Positions 9,391-17,626 of a stretch of DNA of 64,000 nt are shown piece by piece. Made by a program: the position numbers and the translations under genes. The notes beneath the pieces are model-generated. The model was not told the DNA's origin. It did no database searches and saw nothing but the letters and a program-made list of their open reading frames with translations. Source of the stretch: Wocania_A sp965224845 (GTDB lineage Bacteria; Bacteroidota; Bacteroidia; Flavobacteriales; Flavobacteriaceae); assembly GCA_965224845.1 (NCBI GenBank), contig CBDDAJ010000024.1, positions 1-64,000 of the forward strand. Direction: 5' to 3'. The stretch's first letter is position 1, and each line of letters starts with the position of its first letter.

Positions 9391-10506
9391 CTAAGAGAAC
9401 ATATCTTTTACTTTTTCAAAAAATGATTTATCCGAACTTTCTGGCTTCGGAGAAAAATGTTCATCTTCTCTCATACTTTCAAAAAACTCTTTCTGTTGTT
9501 TACTTAAAGTTTTAGGAGTCCATACATTTACATGTACTAGTAAATCTCCCTTGCCATAGCCGTTAATGCTTGGGATTCCTTTTCCGCGTAAGCGCAAAAT
9601 TTTACCCGACTGCACGCCAGCTTCTACCTTTATTCGTACTTTTCCCGTAACCGTATCTATCTCTTTTGATGTACCTAATACAGCATCTGGATAACTTACG
9701 TACAAATCGTAGTGTAAATTATCGCCTTCACGTTGTAATGTACTGTGGTCTTCTTCTTCAATGGCTACCAATAAATCACCAGAAATACCATTTCCCGGAG
9801 CGTCATTTCCTTTTCCAGAAACCTTAAGTTGCATCCCATCTACAACACCTGCAGGTATTTTAATAGATACTGTTTCTTCAGCTACTTTTAATCCCTGAGC
9901 GTCAGCATCAGCAGGTTTTTTATCAATGGTTTGCCCAGCACCATTACAAACATTACATGGTGCAGAAGTTTGCATTCTTCCTAAAATAGTGTTTGTAATA
10001 CGTGTTACCTGACCACTACCATTACATGTCGAACAGGTTTTATAGGTAGTTCCCGGAGCTTGAATTTTACGTTTTACTTTTATCTTTTTTTCAACACCAT
10101 TAGCGATTTCTTCCAGAGTTAATTTAACTCTAATACGAAGGTTACTGCCTTTAGATCTGCGTTGGCCTCCGCCTCCAAATCCAGAAAACCCGCCGCCACC
10201 AAAAGCACCTCCAAAAATATCACCGAACTGACTGAATATATCATCCATATTCATGCCTCCGCCTCCAAAACCACCGCCACCTTCAAAGGCTTGATGACCA
10301 AACTGATCGTAACGGGCTTTTTTATCAGCATCACTCAACACCTCATAAGCCTCAGCTGCTTCTTTAAATTTTGCTTCAGCACCTTTATCGTCAGGGTTTT
10401 TATCAGGATGAAACTCAATAGCCTTTTTACGGTATGCCTTTTTAATTTCGGCAGCACTAGCACCTTTACTTACTCCTAATATCTCGTAATAATCTCTTTT
10501 AGCCAT
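9391..10506 (-). CDS. dnaJ: Chaperone DnaJ (Hsp40) with a reduced zinc domain
   Basis: 371 residues. The J domain (1-70) carries the HPD tripeptide at 33-35 that stimulates DnaK. A Gly/Phe-rich linker follows (about 74-118). The zinc domain shows only two CxxCxGxG motifs (CSTCNGSG and CNVCNGAG) where E. coli DnaJ has four. The two C-terminal substrate-binding beta domains follow. It delivers unfolded clients to DnaK with GrpE as exchange factor. It is 9 bases from grpE in one operon; dnaK is not in the window. Tandem terminators end the unit. Confidence 0.97.
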   Translation of the reverse strand: MAKRDYYEILGVSKGASAAEIKKAYRKKAIEFHPDKNPDDKGAEAKFKEAAEAYEVLSDADKKARYDQFGHQAFEGGGGFGGGGMNMDDIFSQFGDIFGGAFGGGGFSGFGGGGQRRSKGSNLRIRVKLTLEEIANGVEKKIKVKRKIQAPGTTYKTCSTCNGSGQVTRITNTILGRMQTSAPCNVCNGAGQTIDKKPADADAQGLKVAEETVSIKIPAGVVDGMQLKVSGKGNDAPGNGISGDLLVAIEEEDHSTLQREGDNLHYDLYVSYPDAVLGTSKEIDTVTGKVRIKVEAGVQSGKILRLRGKGIPSINGYGKGDLLVHVNVWTPKTLSKQQKEFFESMREDEHFSPKPESSDKSFFEKVKDMFS

Positions 10507-10515
10507 AGTTTTGTT

Positions 10516-11052
10516 TTATTGTCCAATAACCACTTTAGGAAAGCGTATTATCTTTTCTCCTAGCTTATATCCTTTTTCAACAACATCAATAATTTTTCCT
10601 TTTAAATCATCTGATGGTGCTGGTATTTGTGTAATAGCTTCGTGGTTATCTGCATTAAAATCGTCTCCTTTTTGTATTGAAATTGCAGTCAATCCTTTTT
10701 GCTCTAGTGTTTTTATTAATTTTTGATAAATTAATAATACCCCTTTACGTAGCTCTTCAGCTTCCTTATCTTCCTCAATGTGGGTTAAAGCACGTTCAAA
10801 ATCATCAAGAACTGGCAATAAGGTTTTCATTACATCTTCACTTGCTGTAGCAAATAATTCGATACGTTCTTTTGAAGTACGGCGTTTATAATTTTCAAAC
10901 TCTGCAAACAGACGTAAAAACTTATCTTTTTCCTGCTTTAACTCATCCTGAAGCTTTTCTTCTTTAGTCTGCTCTTCTACAACATCAACAGTTTCTGCTT
11001 GCGAGTCTTTAGTTTGTTCTTTTTCTATATCTTTTATATTCTTTTTGCTCAT
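10516..11052 (-). CDS. grpE: Nucleotide exchange factor GrpE
   Basis: 178 residues from ATG 11052 (MSKKNIKDIEKEQ). An upstream in-frame ATG at 11073 would add seven residues but is less likely. An acidic, disordered N-terminus leads into the long dimeric coiled coil. The signature LLPVLDDFERAL and a beta-wing domain ending GEKIIRFPKVVIG follow. GrpE opens the nucleotide site of DnaK. It is first in the grpE-dnaJ operon, with a good flavobacterial promoter just upstream. Confidence 0.96.
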   Translation of the reverse strand: MSKKNIKDIEKEQTKDSQAETVDVVEEQTKEEKLQDELKQEKDKFLRLFAEFENYKRRTSKERIELFATASEDVMKTLLPVLDDFERALTHIEEDKEAEELRKGVLLIYQKLIKTLEQKGLTAISIQKGDDFNADNHEAITQIPAPSDDLKGKIIDVVEKGYKLGEKIIRFPKVVIGQ

Positions 11053-11090
11053 CACTAAATTTAATTTATGCAAATACTAAAATGAATTGG

Positions 11091-11122
11091 CAAAAGTACT
11101 GCCATTATTATAAAAATGTCAA
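11091..11122 (-). promoter_or_regulatory. Promoter of grpE-dnaJ
   Basis: On the minus strand there is TTGACA at 11122-11117 and TACTTTTG at 11098-11091. These fit the flavobacterial -33 TTG and -7 TAnnTTTG boxes with 21 bases between TTG and the -7 box. The grpE ATG is 38 bases downstream. I saw no CIRCE-type inverted repeat near it. Confidence 0.65.
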
Positions 11123-11210
11123 AATGTCACTAAAAAATTTTAATATTTTTTTTATCGAAAAAAACAAACAATTGACTAATTTTACTACCTAAACATTAAA
11201 AACAATAAAA

Positions 11211-11867
11211 ATGAAAAAAAGTATAGCCACAATATTTACTATTGCAGCCTTAGTAATAAGTGCCAACGGATGTAAAGACAAAGCAAAAGAGGCAAGCACA
11301 AAAGAAGCTGAAACAGTTGCAAAAGCTGAAGCCTCATCTGAAAAATATACTGCTAATGTTGCAGAATCTACTATTGAATGGAAGGGCTTTAAGCCAACAG
11401 GAACACATAACGGAACCATTAACATTGAAAATGGGATATTTAACGTTACTGATGGAAAAATTAACAGCGGTACATTTTTAATTGATATGAAATCAATTGA
11501 GGTTTTAGATATCCCAAAAGAAGACGAATATAACGGAAAACTTACAGGGCACTTAAAAAGTGCTGATTTTTTTGATGTTGAAAAACATCCAAATGCAGCT
11601 TTTGAAATTACTGGCTTAAGTGAAGCTGAAGGGAAAACCATGCTATCTGGAAACTTAACACTAAAAGAAGCTAAAAATAATGTTACATTCCCTGTAACAG
11701 TAACTAATAATGCTGGAACATTAATATTAACCAGCGAAACATTTACTATTGATCGCTCTAAATGGCATGTAAAATATGGCTCAAAATCATTTTTTGATGA
11801 TTTAGGCGATAAGTTTATAAATGACGATATTGAATTAAAAATTACAGTTAAGGCCACTAAGTCTTAA
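11211..11867 (+). CDS. YceI-family lipid-binding protein, probable lipoprotein
   Basis: 218 residues. The N-terminal 20 residues are a signal sequence followed by Cys21 (SANGCKDK), a weak lipobox. A low-complexity Lys/Ala/Glu linker leads to the YceI barrel from about residue 45 (TIEWKGFKPTGTHNGTI, then GHLKSADFFDVEKHPNAAFE). YceI proteins are lipocalin-like barrels that bind isoprenoid or other lipids in the periplasm. The residues after Cys21 (KDK) partly resemble the surface-export signal of Bacteroidota lipoproteins. It is a single-gene unit with its own terminator. Confidence 0.9.
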   Translation: MKKSIATIFTIAALVISANGCKDKAKEASTKEAETVAKAEASSEKYTANVAESTIEWKGFKPTGTHNGTINIENGIFNVTDGKINSGTFLIDMKSIEVLDIPKEDEYNGKLTGHLKSADFFDVEKHPNAAFEITGLSEAEGKTMLSGNLTLKEAKNNVTFPVTVTNNAGTLILTSETFTIDRSKWHVKYGSKSFFDDLGDKFINDDIELKITVKATKS

Positions 11868-11889
11868 ACTGAAATCTTATTTTTTATTT

Positions 11890-11922
11890 AAAGCCACTTT
11901 ACAAATGTAAAGTGGCTTTTTG
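11890..11922 (+). terminator. Intrinsic terminator after the YceI gene
   Basis: Perfect 13-base arms, 11890-11902 and 11907-11919, surround a 4-base loop. T residues continue on the plus strand. It lies 22 bases after the YceI stop. Confidence 0.9.
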
Positions 11923-12048
11923 TTTAGGTTAAGCCTTTGGCTTTATCAAAAAAAATGTCGAAATTCGTTTGGTGCTGTATATAAATCACTTGTAATGAAC
12001 TTGTTTCAGTATTTAAACGGATTCATATACTTAAAAACATTAACCACA

Positions 12049-12950
12049 ATGATGAAAAAGAACATTGTTCTAATTTTTATTTTATTAATAATTTGTCAAA
12101 CAAGTTTTTCACAGAATGAAGAATTATTCAAAAGACTTCGGGCAATACATAACAGTGGAATAACTTTTTATAATGTTGACGGAATCGACTTTACCAGTCA
12201 AAATATTTCTTATGAATTCAACGATAAAAACCTAAAAAAAGCTTATCGTAAAAACAAAATAAAAAAAGCTGATAAAAAGGTAGCTGACACGAAATTGAAT
12301 TATGAAAATTATAAGGTTATCAACCGTAAAGAATTTGAAAACGGATTAATCTCTGTAAGTGTAAATTATTTTGTTAGAAATAAGCAGGATCGTATTGCTG
12401 TTTTTTGGTTTGGTTATTATGAAAAAGACAATCCCGAATTTGAAAGAAATATGATTGATTTGATTTTAAATGACCTGGTTCCAAAAACTTGCTTCGATTC
12501 AATAAAAACCGACAATGTAAATTTTGCTGGTCGAGAAATTGAGTTAGGGGGAAATTGTAATTGGATGACTATAAATAATATCCAATGCCCATACTATGCC
12601 AAATGAATTGGTCTATACATAAAACAAAAGAAAGTGCTGATTTATCAATCCAGAATCAACTTAAAGCGACCAAAATAAAAAACGGTGGGAAAGTAATTTC
12701 AGAAGAAGAAGTCGACATACTTTTTGAGGGTGTATCGACAAAAGCCCAAAAAGTATATTATGATTTTACAGGAATCACTTCTGTTTTGGCATCAATGTCT
12801 GGCGGGAAAAATTTGACCATTTTTTATGTTTCAGAAAAAGTTAGAGGCAATTATGTAAGTTGTGTATTGAGCTTTTGGAATAATGACACTATTAATCCAA
12901 GCGGATTACCACCACTGCTGGAAGAAGTTATGAGCATTGAAAAAAAATAG
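12049..12950 (+). pseudogene. Exported protein of unknown function, split by an apparent one-base frameshift at about 12601-12603
   Basis: The first frame begins with a signal peptide (MMKKNIVLIFILLIICQTSFS) at ATG 12049 and ends at 12606 with IQCPYYAK. The second frame carries on with MNWSIHKTKESADLS to 12950. Adding one A to the AAA at 12601-12603 joins them into a 300-residue protein. A Cys-Asn-Trp and Met-Asn-Trp pattern spans the junction. I recall similar unnamed exported proteins in flavobacteria but know no function. It stands between the YceI terminator and the DUF1801 gene. Confidence 0.65.
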
Positions 12951-12961
12951 CTACGAGTAAC

Positions 12962-12978
12962 ACGGTGTATAAAACCGT
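12962..12978 (+). repeat. Short hairpin between the split exported gene and the DUF1801 gene
   Basis: ACGGT (12962-12966) and ACCGT (12974-12978) form a 5-base-pair stem. There is no T tract, so it is not an obvious terminator. The surrounding wording, ACACGGTGTATAAA, looks like a short intergenic sequence I have seen elsewhere in Bacteroidota; that is memory, not a search. Confidence 0.3.
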
Positions 12979-13003
12979 AAAATAAACCTTCAAAACATTA
13001 GCA

Positions 13004-13597
13004 ATGAAAAAAATATACTCTGTTGAAGAATACATTGAAGAGCATACACACTTTAGTGAGGCGCTAAACCTTTTAAGAAATATTATAAACACTACCGAGC
13101 TTGAAGAAACTATAAAATGGAGTGCTCCTGTCTATACTTTAAACAATAAAAATGTAATTGGTTTAGGAGCCTTTAAAAAACACTTTGGGATTTGGTTTTT
13201 TAATGGTGTGTTTTTAAGCGACAAACAAAACTTACTGATAAATGCCCAAGAAGAAAAAACAAAGGCCCTACGGCAAATGCGCTTTAAATCGGTTAACGAG
13301 ATTGATAAAAACGTGGTTTTAGCGTATGTTAAAGAGGCTATTGAAAACCAAAAATTAGGGAAAGAAATAAAACCAGACCGAAGTAAAAAAGAAACTATTG
13401 TACCACAAGAATTAAAAGTCATTTTAGTAAATGATTTAAAAACCAGTTTTGAAAGTTTATCAGCTTACAAACAGCGCGAATATTGCGAATATATAAGTTC
13501 GGCAAAGAGAGAAACCACAAAACAAACACGTTTAGAAAAAATTAAACCTATGATCTTACAAGGTGTTGGCTTAAACGATAAATACAAGAATTGCTAA
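13004..13597 (+). CDS. DUF1801/YdeI-like protein
   Basis: 197 residues, cytoplasmic. The N-terminal half (about 10-115) has the DUF1801 pattern (ETIKWSAPVYTLNNKNVIGL, FGIWFFNG, MRFKSVNEID). The C-terminal part (about 135-190) has the bacteriocin-protection YdeI/OmpD-associated pattern (LSAYKQREYCEYISSAKRE). The two-domain arrangement is common in Bacteroidota. The molecular function is not established. It ends at a terminator shared with yajC. Confidence 0.85.
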   Translation: MKKIYSVEEYIEEHTHFSEALNLLRNIINTTELEETIKWSAPVYTLNNKNVIGLGAFKKHFGIWFFNGVFLSDKQNLLINAQEEKTKALRQMRFKSVNEIDKNVVLAYVKEAIENQKLGKEIKPDRSKKETIVPQELKVILVNDLKTSFESLSAYKQREYCEYISSAKRETTKQTRLEKIKPMILQGVGLNDKYKNC

Positions 13598-13600
13598 ATA

Positions 13601-13630
13601 AAAAAAGCTTCCTAAAAAGGAAGCTTTTTT
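13601..13630. terminator. Bidirectional intrinsic terminator
   Basis: Perfect 13-base arms, 13601-13613 and 13618-13630, with a 4-A loop. The ends are A- and T-rich, so it can end both the DUF1801 gene (+) and the nusB-DUF1573-yajC run (-). Confidence 0.9.
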
Positions 13631-13648
13631 TATATCTTAAAAGTAGTC

Positions 13649-13939
13649 TTACTTAGTTTTTGCCGGTGCGCTTAGCTTGCTACTCATCTCCATAGAAATA
13701 GCTGAACGTTCAAACTTTATTTTACCAGACATCGTTTCAATAACACAACTACCGTCTTTATCATTAAGTTCTAAAACCTTACCATGCATGCCACTTTTGG
13801 TAATTACTTTATCACCCCGTTTTAATTCGGCTGCAAACTTCTTTTCTTTTTTGGCACGTTTCATTTGTGGTGCAATCATAAAAAAATAAATGACTACAAA
13901 CATTAATACAAACGGCATAAATTGCCCTAAATCTCCCAT
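13649..13939 (-). CDS. yajC: Preprotein translocase subunit YajC
   Basis: 96 residues. One transmembrane helix (about 6-24, FMPFVLMFVVIYFFMIAPQ) precedes the conserved RGDKVITKSGMHGKV segment. YajC binds SecDF-YidC and helps inner-membrane protein export. It is last in the nusB-DUF1573-yajC run, 14 bases from the DUF1573 stop. secDF is not in the window. Confidence 0.95.
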   Translation of the reverse strand: MGDLGQFMPFVLMFVVIYFFMIAPQMKRAKKEKKFAAELKRGDKVITKSGMHGKVLELNDKDGSCVIETMSGKIKFERSAISMEMSSKLSAPAKTK

Positions 13940-13953
13940 TAATTAATTTTTAT

Positions 13954-14439
13954 TTATTGTGCTGGTTTTACAGCTGGTTTGGCAGCATTAGGATCGGGTT
14001 TTACAAATGCTGTGATTTTTACAACTTCTGAACCTTTTTCTGTATTTGCTGTTACTGTTATTGTTTTTGTTACTTTATTTTGCCCGCTACCATTAAACTT
14101 TACAGTAAATTGTCCCGATTCTCCAGCAGCCAACGGTTCTCTACTCCAATCTTTAGGAATGGTACAACCACATGAGCTTTTAATATCGGTAATAACCAAA
14201 GGAGCCTCACCGGTATTTTTATACTTAAACACAGTCTCTACTTGTGTTCTGGCTTCTATTTCACCAAAATCGTGTTCTTTTTTATCAAATTCCAGCTTTG
14301 GGAACTTTGAAGATACGGCATCTCTTTTTGCTGCAGCTGCTAAATTACTTTCTTCTATTTTTTTTGCTGCACTTTCTTCTTTACATGAGGTAAATGCAAT
14401 TAAACATAAGGCGCTTAATCCTAAAATTACTTTTTTCAT
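13954..14439 (-). CDS. DUF1573-domain lipoprotein
   Basis: 161 residues from ATG 14439 (MKKVILGLSALCLIAFTSC). An upstream ATG at 14457 would put charged residues before the signal and is less likely. Cys19 is the probable lipidated residue. It is followed directly by Lys-Glu-Glu, which fits the K-(D/E)2 surface-export signal described for Capnocytophaga lipoproteins. The DUF1573 beta-sandwich follows (KEHDFGEIEARTQVETVF, then SSCGCTIPKDW). Proteins of this domain are common in Bacteroidota envelopes, with no agreed function. Confidence 0.88.
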   Translation of the reverse strand: MKKVILGLSALCLIAFTSCKEESAAKKIEESNLAAAAKRDAVSSKFPKLEFDKKEHDFGEIEARTQVETVFKYKNTGEAPLVITDIKSSCGCTIPKDWSREPLAAGESGQFTVKFNGSGQNKVTKTITVTANTEKGSEVVKITAFVKPDPNAAKPAVKPAQ

Positions 14440-14521
14440 TTTAAATGTTTTTATCATTCGGGATGTAAAAATAGCAATTATTTAATCGATTAAAAACTTT
14501 TATTATTCTCTTAACAGATTA

Positions 14522-15466
14522 TTACATGAGGCCACGCCCAATTTTGTTTAATTTCCCTTCTGCAGTATATTCTTTTACTAACTTATCTAAAATACCATTT
14601 ATAAAAATGCTACTTTTAGGAGTTGAATACTCTTTAGCAATTTCTAAATATTCATTAATGGTAACTTTTACAGGAATTGAAGTAAAATGCTGCAACTCGC
14701 AAATAGCCATTTGAAGCAGTACATAATCTATATTAGCGATACGATCTGCATCCCAATTTTGTGTTTTAAGCTCTATTTCTTTATTTATTGCTGTTTTATT
14801 TAAAAGTGTTTTTTTAAACAAATCAACAGCAAATTGTTTATCCTCAGTATCTTTATACAAATTAGGAGTAAAATAGTTCTCGTTTGATGTTATTTTCACC
14901 TTTCTTAATAACTTCAAAATGGTCGTATTAACAGTTGGAAGATCATCTAACCACGTTAGGTTTTTATCTTCCATATAATCGTATAGCTTCTCGTTTGGTG
15001 CTACAATTTCCTTAAAAATATCGACTACAAACTCTTTATCTTCTTTAAAATCTGATACTTTAGTTTGCATATAATCCTTATATAAATCACTAGAAATAAC
15101 GGCTTTAAAAATAACGTCAACATACTCGTTATCTAACTCCCAGTTAGTAATTTTATAAGTTTCAAACTCATTTTTTAATCGCGAGTTATCTTTAAGAATC
15201 TGCAATACCTGATTATTAACAAATTTCCTGTTAGGGTCTTTGTCTTCTTTAGTTGCCAAATGTTTATTTTGCTTTTTTTGTAAGTCGCTTTCGGCTCTTT
15301 TCTGCACTTCAAGAAGCAAAGCCATTAATAAAAGGTACAAGCTGTACATATTATCTATACTAAACATTAAAAACTTCTGATCTTTACTAAAATCATCACT
15401 TTCACCACCTTTAAATGCATACAATGTTTGCATCACTTTTATACGAATATGTCTTCTGTTTAGCAT
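14522..15466 (-). CDS. nusB: Transcription antitermination factor NusB
   Basis: 314 residues from the second of two tandem ATG codons, giving MLNRRHIRIKVMQTLYAF. The classical NusB fold is in the C-terminal 110 residues (ELKTQNWDADRIANIDYVLLQMA, shown in parts: WDADRIANIDYVLL; IPVKVTINEYLEIAKEYS; FINGILDKL). The long helical N-terminal half is usual in Bacteroidota and about doubles the length seen in E. coli. NusB with S10 forms the rRNA antitermination complex. It heads the nusB-DUF1573-yajC run. Confidence 0.95.
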   Translation of the reverse strand: MLNRRHIRIKVMQTLYAFKGGESDDFSKDQKFLMFSIDNMYSLYLLLMALLLEVQKRAESDLQKKQNKHLATKEDKDPNRKFVNNQVLQILKDNSRLKNEFETYKITNWELDNEYVDVIFKAVISSDLYKDYMQTKVSDFKEDKEFVVDIFKEIVAPNEKLYDYMEDKNLTWLDDLPTVNTTILKLLRKVKITSNENYFTPNLYKDTEDKQFAVDLFKKTLLNKTAINKEIELKTQNWDADRIANIDYVLLQMAICELQHFTSIPVKVTINEYLEIAKEYSTPKSSIFINGILDKLVKEYTAEGKLNKIGRGLM

Positions 15467-15522
15467 CATTACAAAGAACTTTAAAATTAAAAAACGAAAA
15501 TGATTTGAGTTATTTCAAGCTG

Positions 15523-15530
15523 CAAAAATA
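15523..15530 (-). promoter_or_regulatory. -7 box upstream of nusB
   Basis: The minus-strand sequence TATTTTTG matches TAnnTTTG exactly and leads into GCAGCTTG, a context often seen at flavobacterial starts. It lies 57 bases before the nusB ATG. No -33 TTG at the ideal distance was seen. Confidence 0.5.
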
Positions 15531-15643
15531 ATATATTTTAAAATAAATGCTTTATAATTACAAACTAAATTATTACAATACTATTTAGGTAACATTTAAC
15601 AATTCCAAGCCTAAAGTAATCCTCACTAATAGTTTTAATCTAT

Positions 15644-15651
15644 TATCTTTG
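15644..15651 (+). promoter_or_regulatory. -7 box upstream of the ABC exporter gene
   Basis: TATCTTTG matches TAnnTTTG exactly, 53 bases before the ATG at 15705. The expected -33 TTG is not evident. Confidence 0.5.
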
Positions 15652-15665
15652 TTTCTTCAAATTAC

Positions 15666-15683
15666 AGTGCATGTCCATGCACT
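15666..15683 (+). promoter_or_regulatory. Perfect inverted repeat in the leader of the ABC exporter gene
   Basis: AGTGCATG (15666-15673), TC, CATGCACT (15676-15683): two perfect 8-base arms. It lies between the -7 box and the start codon, about 15 bases beyond the -7 box. It could be an operator for a dimeric repressor or an mRNA hairpin. There is no T tract, so it is not a terminator. Confidence 0.5.
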
Positions 15684-15704
15684 ACAGTAACGATAAATTT
15701 ATAA

Positions 15705-17468
15705 ATGAAGGAACTTCAGCATTTAAATAAATATTTTTTAAAATATAAAGCGCATCTTATTATTGGTACAATAATTACTATTGTAGCCAGAGTTTTTTTG
15801 CTTTATACACCGCGGTATGTAAAAAAAATATTTATTGTTATTGAAAATGCTTTAGATGGTAAAATTACCGAAAACGTTTTTAAAGCAGAGTTAGCCGAAG
15901 CTATTCTCTACATCATTGGTGCTGCACTAATTGGTGCCATACTTACTTTTTTTATGCGTCAAACCATAATCAATGTATCGCGCTATATAGAATTTGACTT
16001 AAAGAATGAAATATATGCCCAGTACCAAAAACTTTCATTAAACTTTTACAAAAAAAACAGAACAGGCGATTTAATGAATAGAATAAGTGAAGATGTTGGT
16101 CGCGTGCGAATGTATGCAGGCCCTGCTCTAATGTATAGTATTAATACAATTACACTCTTTGTAATTGTGTTGATTTATATGTTTAATGCTGCGCCAAAAC
16201 TAGCGCTTTTTACTATTGCCCCATTACCTATACTCTCTATCGCTATATATAAATTAAGCAGGGAAATACACAAACGAAGTACCATAGTACAGCAATATTT
16301 ATCGAAACTCTCAACATATACTCAAGAATCTTTTAGTGGTATTTCGGTTATAAAAGCTTATGGAATTGAACCTTTAACTGCTACAAATTTTGAGTTGCTG
16401 TCGGCAAGTAGCAAAGAAAAGCAAATTAGTTTAACTAAAGTACAGGCCTTATTTTTTCCTATGATGATTTTGCTTATTGGGGCCAGTAATCTATTAGTAA
16501 TTTATATAGGTGGTATGCAATATATAAATGGTGAAATTGAAAGTTTAGGCACCATTGCAGAGTTTATTATTTATGTTAATATGCTTACATGGCCGGTAGC
16601 AACAGTGGGCTGGGTAACTTCAATTGTGCAACAGGCAGAAGCATCTCAAAAACGAATTAATGAGTTTTTAAAAATAGAACCTGAAATAAAAAATACGATT
16701 ACCAATCATACAGAAATTACTGGAGATATTACTTTTGATAAGGTATCTTTTGTTTATGACGACACCAATATTCAAGCTTTAAAAAATATAAGCTTTAATA
16801 TTAAGGAAGGAGAAACACTTGCTATTTTGGGTAAAACAGGATCAGGGAAATCTACTATTTTAGATTTAATTGGAAGACTTTACGATATTAATTCTGGCTC
16901 AATACTTATAAACAATACTGCAATAGACCAGCTCAATCTTAATGATTTAAGAAATGATATAGGTTATGTCCCACAAGACGCTTTTCTATTTTCAGACTCA
17001 ATTAAAAACAATATAAAGTTTGGCAAAGAAGATGCTACTGAAGATGAAGTTACTAAAGCTGCTAAAAATGCACAGGTACACAAAAACATCATAAAGTTTA
17101 ATGAAGGCTATGATACTGTTTTAGGAGAACGTGGTATTACGCTTTCTGGCGGGCAAAAACAGCGTGTTTCAATAGCACGGGCTATTATTAAGGCTCCAAA
17201 AATTTTATTATTTGATGATTGCCTCTCTGCCGTTGACACGGAAACTGAAGAAAAAATTCTTAAAAATTTAAATAAGTTATCAAAGGGTAAAACTACGGTT
17301 ATTGTAAGCCATAGGGTATCATCTGCAAAAAATGCTGACAAAATTATTGTGCTGGAAGATGGTGAAATTGTACAAAAAGGAACACATGAAACTTTAATTA
17401 ACATTGAAGGGTACTACAAAGATCTGTATTTAAAACAATTAAGTGAAGCAGACTCTAAACAAGACTAA
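15705..17468 (+). CDS. Type I ABC exporter (fused permease-ATPase, MsbA-like)
   Basis: 587 residues. Six transmembrane helices occupy residues 1-315. The nucleotide-binding domain follows, with Walker A LGKTGSGKS, signature LSGGQKQRVSIARAI, Walker B ILLFDD and H-loop VSHRVSSA. The residue after the Walker B Asp, normally the catalytic Glu, is Asp (FDDCLSAVD), so ATP hydrolysis at this site may be slow. Fused half-transporters of this kind export lipids, drugs or peptides as dimers. The partner may be itself or another half-transporter elsewhere. Substrate unknown. It has its own promoter region with an unusual palindrome. Confidence 0.93.
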   Translation: MKELQHLNKYFLKYKAHLIIGTIITIVARVFLLYTPRYVKKIFIVIENALDGKITENVFKAELAEAILYIIGAALIGAILTFFMRQTIINVSRYIEFDLKNEIYAQYQKLSLNFYKKNRTGDLMNRISEDVGRVRMYAGPALMYSINTITLFVIVLIYMFNAAPKLALFTIAPLPILSIAIYKLSREIHKRSTIVQQYLSKLSTYTQESFSGISVIKAYGIEPLTATNFELLSASSKEKQISLTKVQALFFPMMILLIGASNLLVIYIGGMQYINGEIESLGTIAEFIIYVNMLTWPVATVGWVTSIVQQAEASQKRINEFLKIEPEIKNTITNHTEITGDITFDKVSFVYDDTNIQALKNISFNIKEGETLAILGKTGSGKSTILDLIGRLYDINSGSILINNTAIDQLNLNDLRNDIGYVPQDAFLFSDSIKNNIKFGKEDATEDEVTKAAKNAQVHKNIIKFNEGYDTVLGERGITLSGGQKQRVSIARAIIKAPKILLFDDCLSAVDTETEEKILKNLNKLSKGKTTVIVSHRVSSAKNADKIIVLEDGEIVQKGTHETLINIEGYYKDLYLKQLSEADSKQD

Positions 17469-17626
17469 ACTAACTGAATTTTAAACAGATACAGTGTTTT
17501 ATCATTTAATTAAACGCCATAAATATTTGCATATAAAAAAGAAAATTCAATATTTGTTGGTAAATATGCTATTTTTTTAGATTTTTGGTACAAATAATAG
17601 ACAATCCAACAAATTTCTAAATAACT

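Noticed and set aside
11189..11857. A 222-codon open frame antisense to the YceI gene
   Set aside because: It is the mirror of a clear YceI protein. Its translation is serine/valine-rich with no family pattern, and the region has a normal plus-strand gene with terminator.
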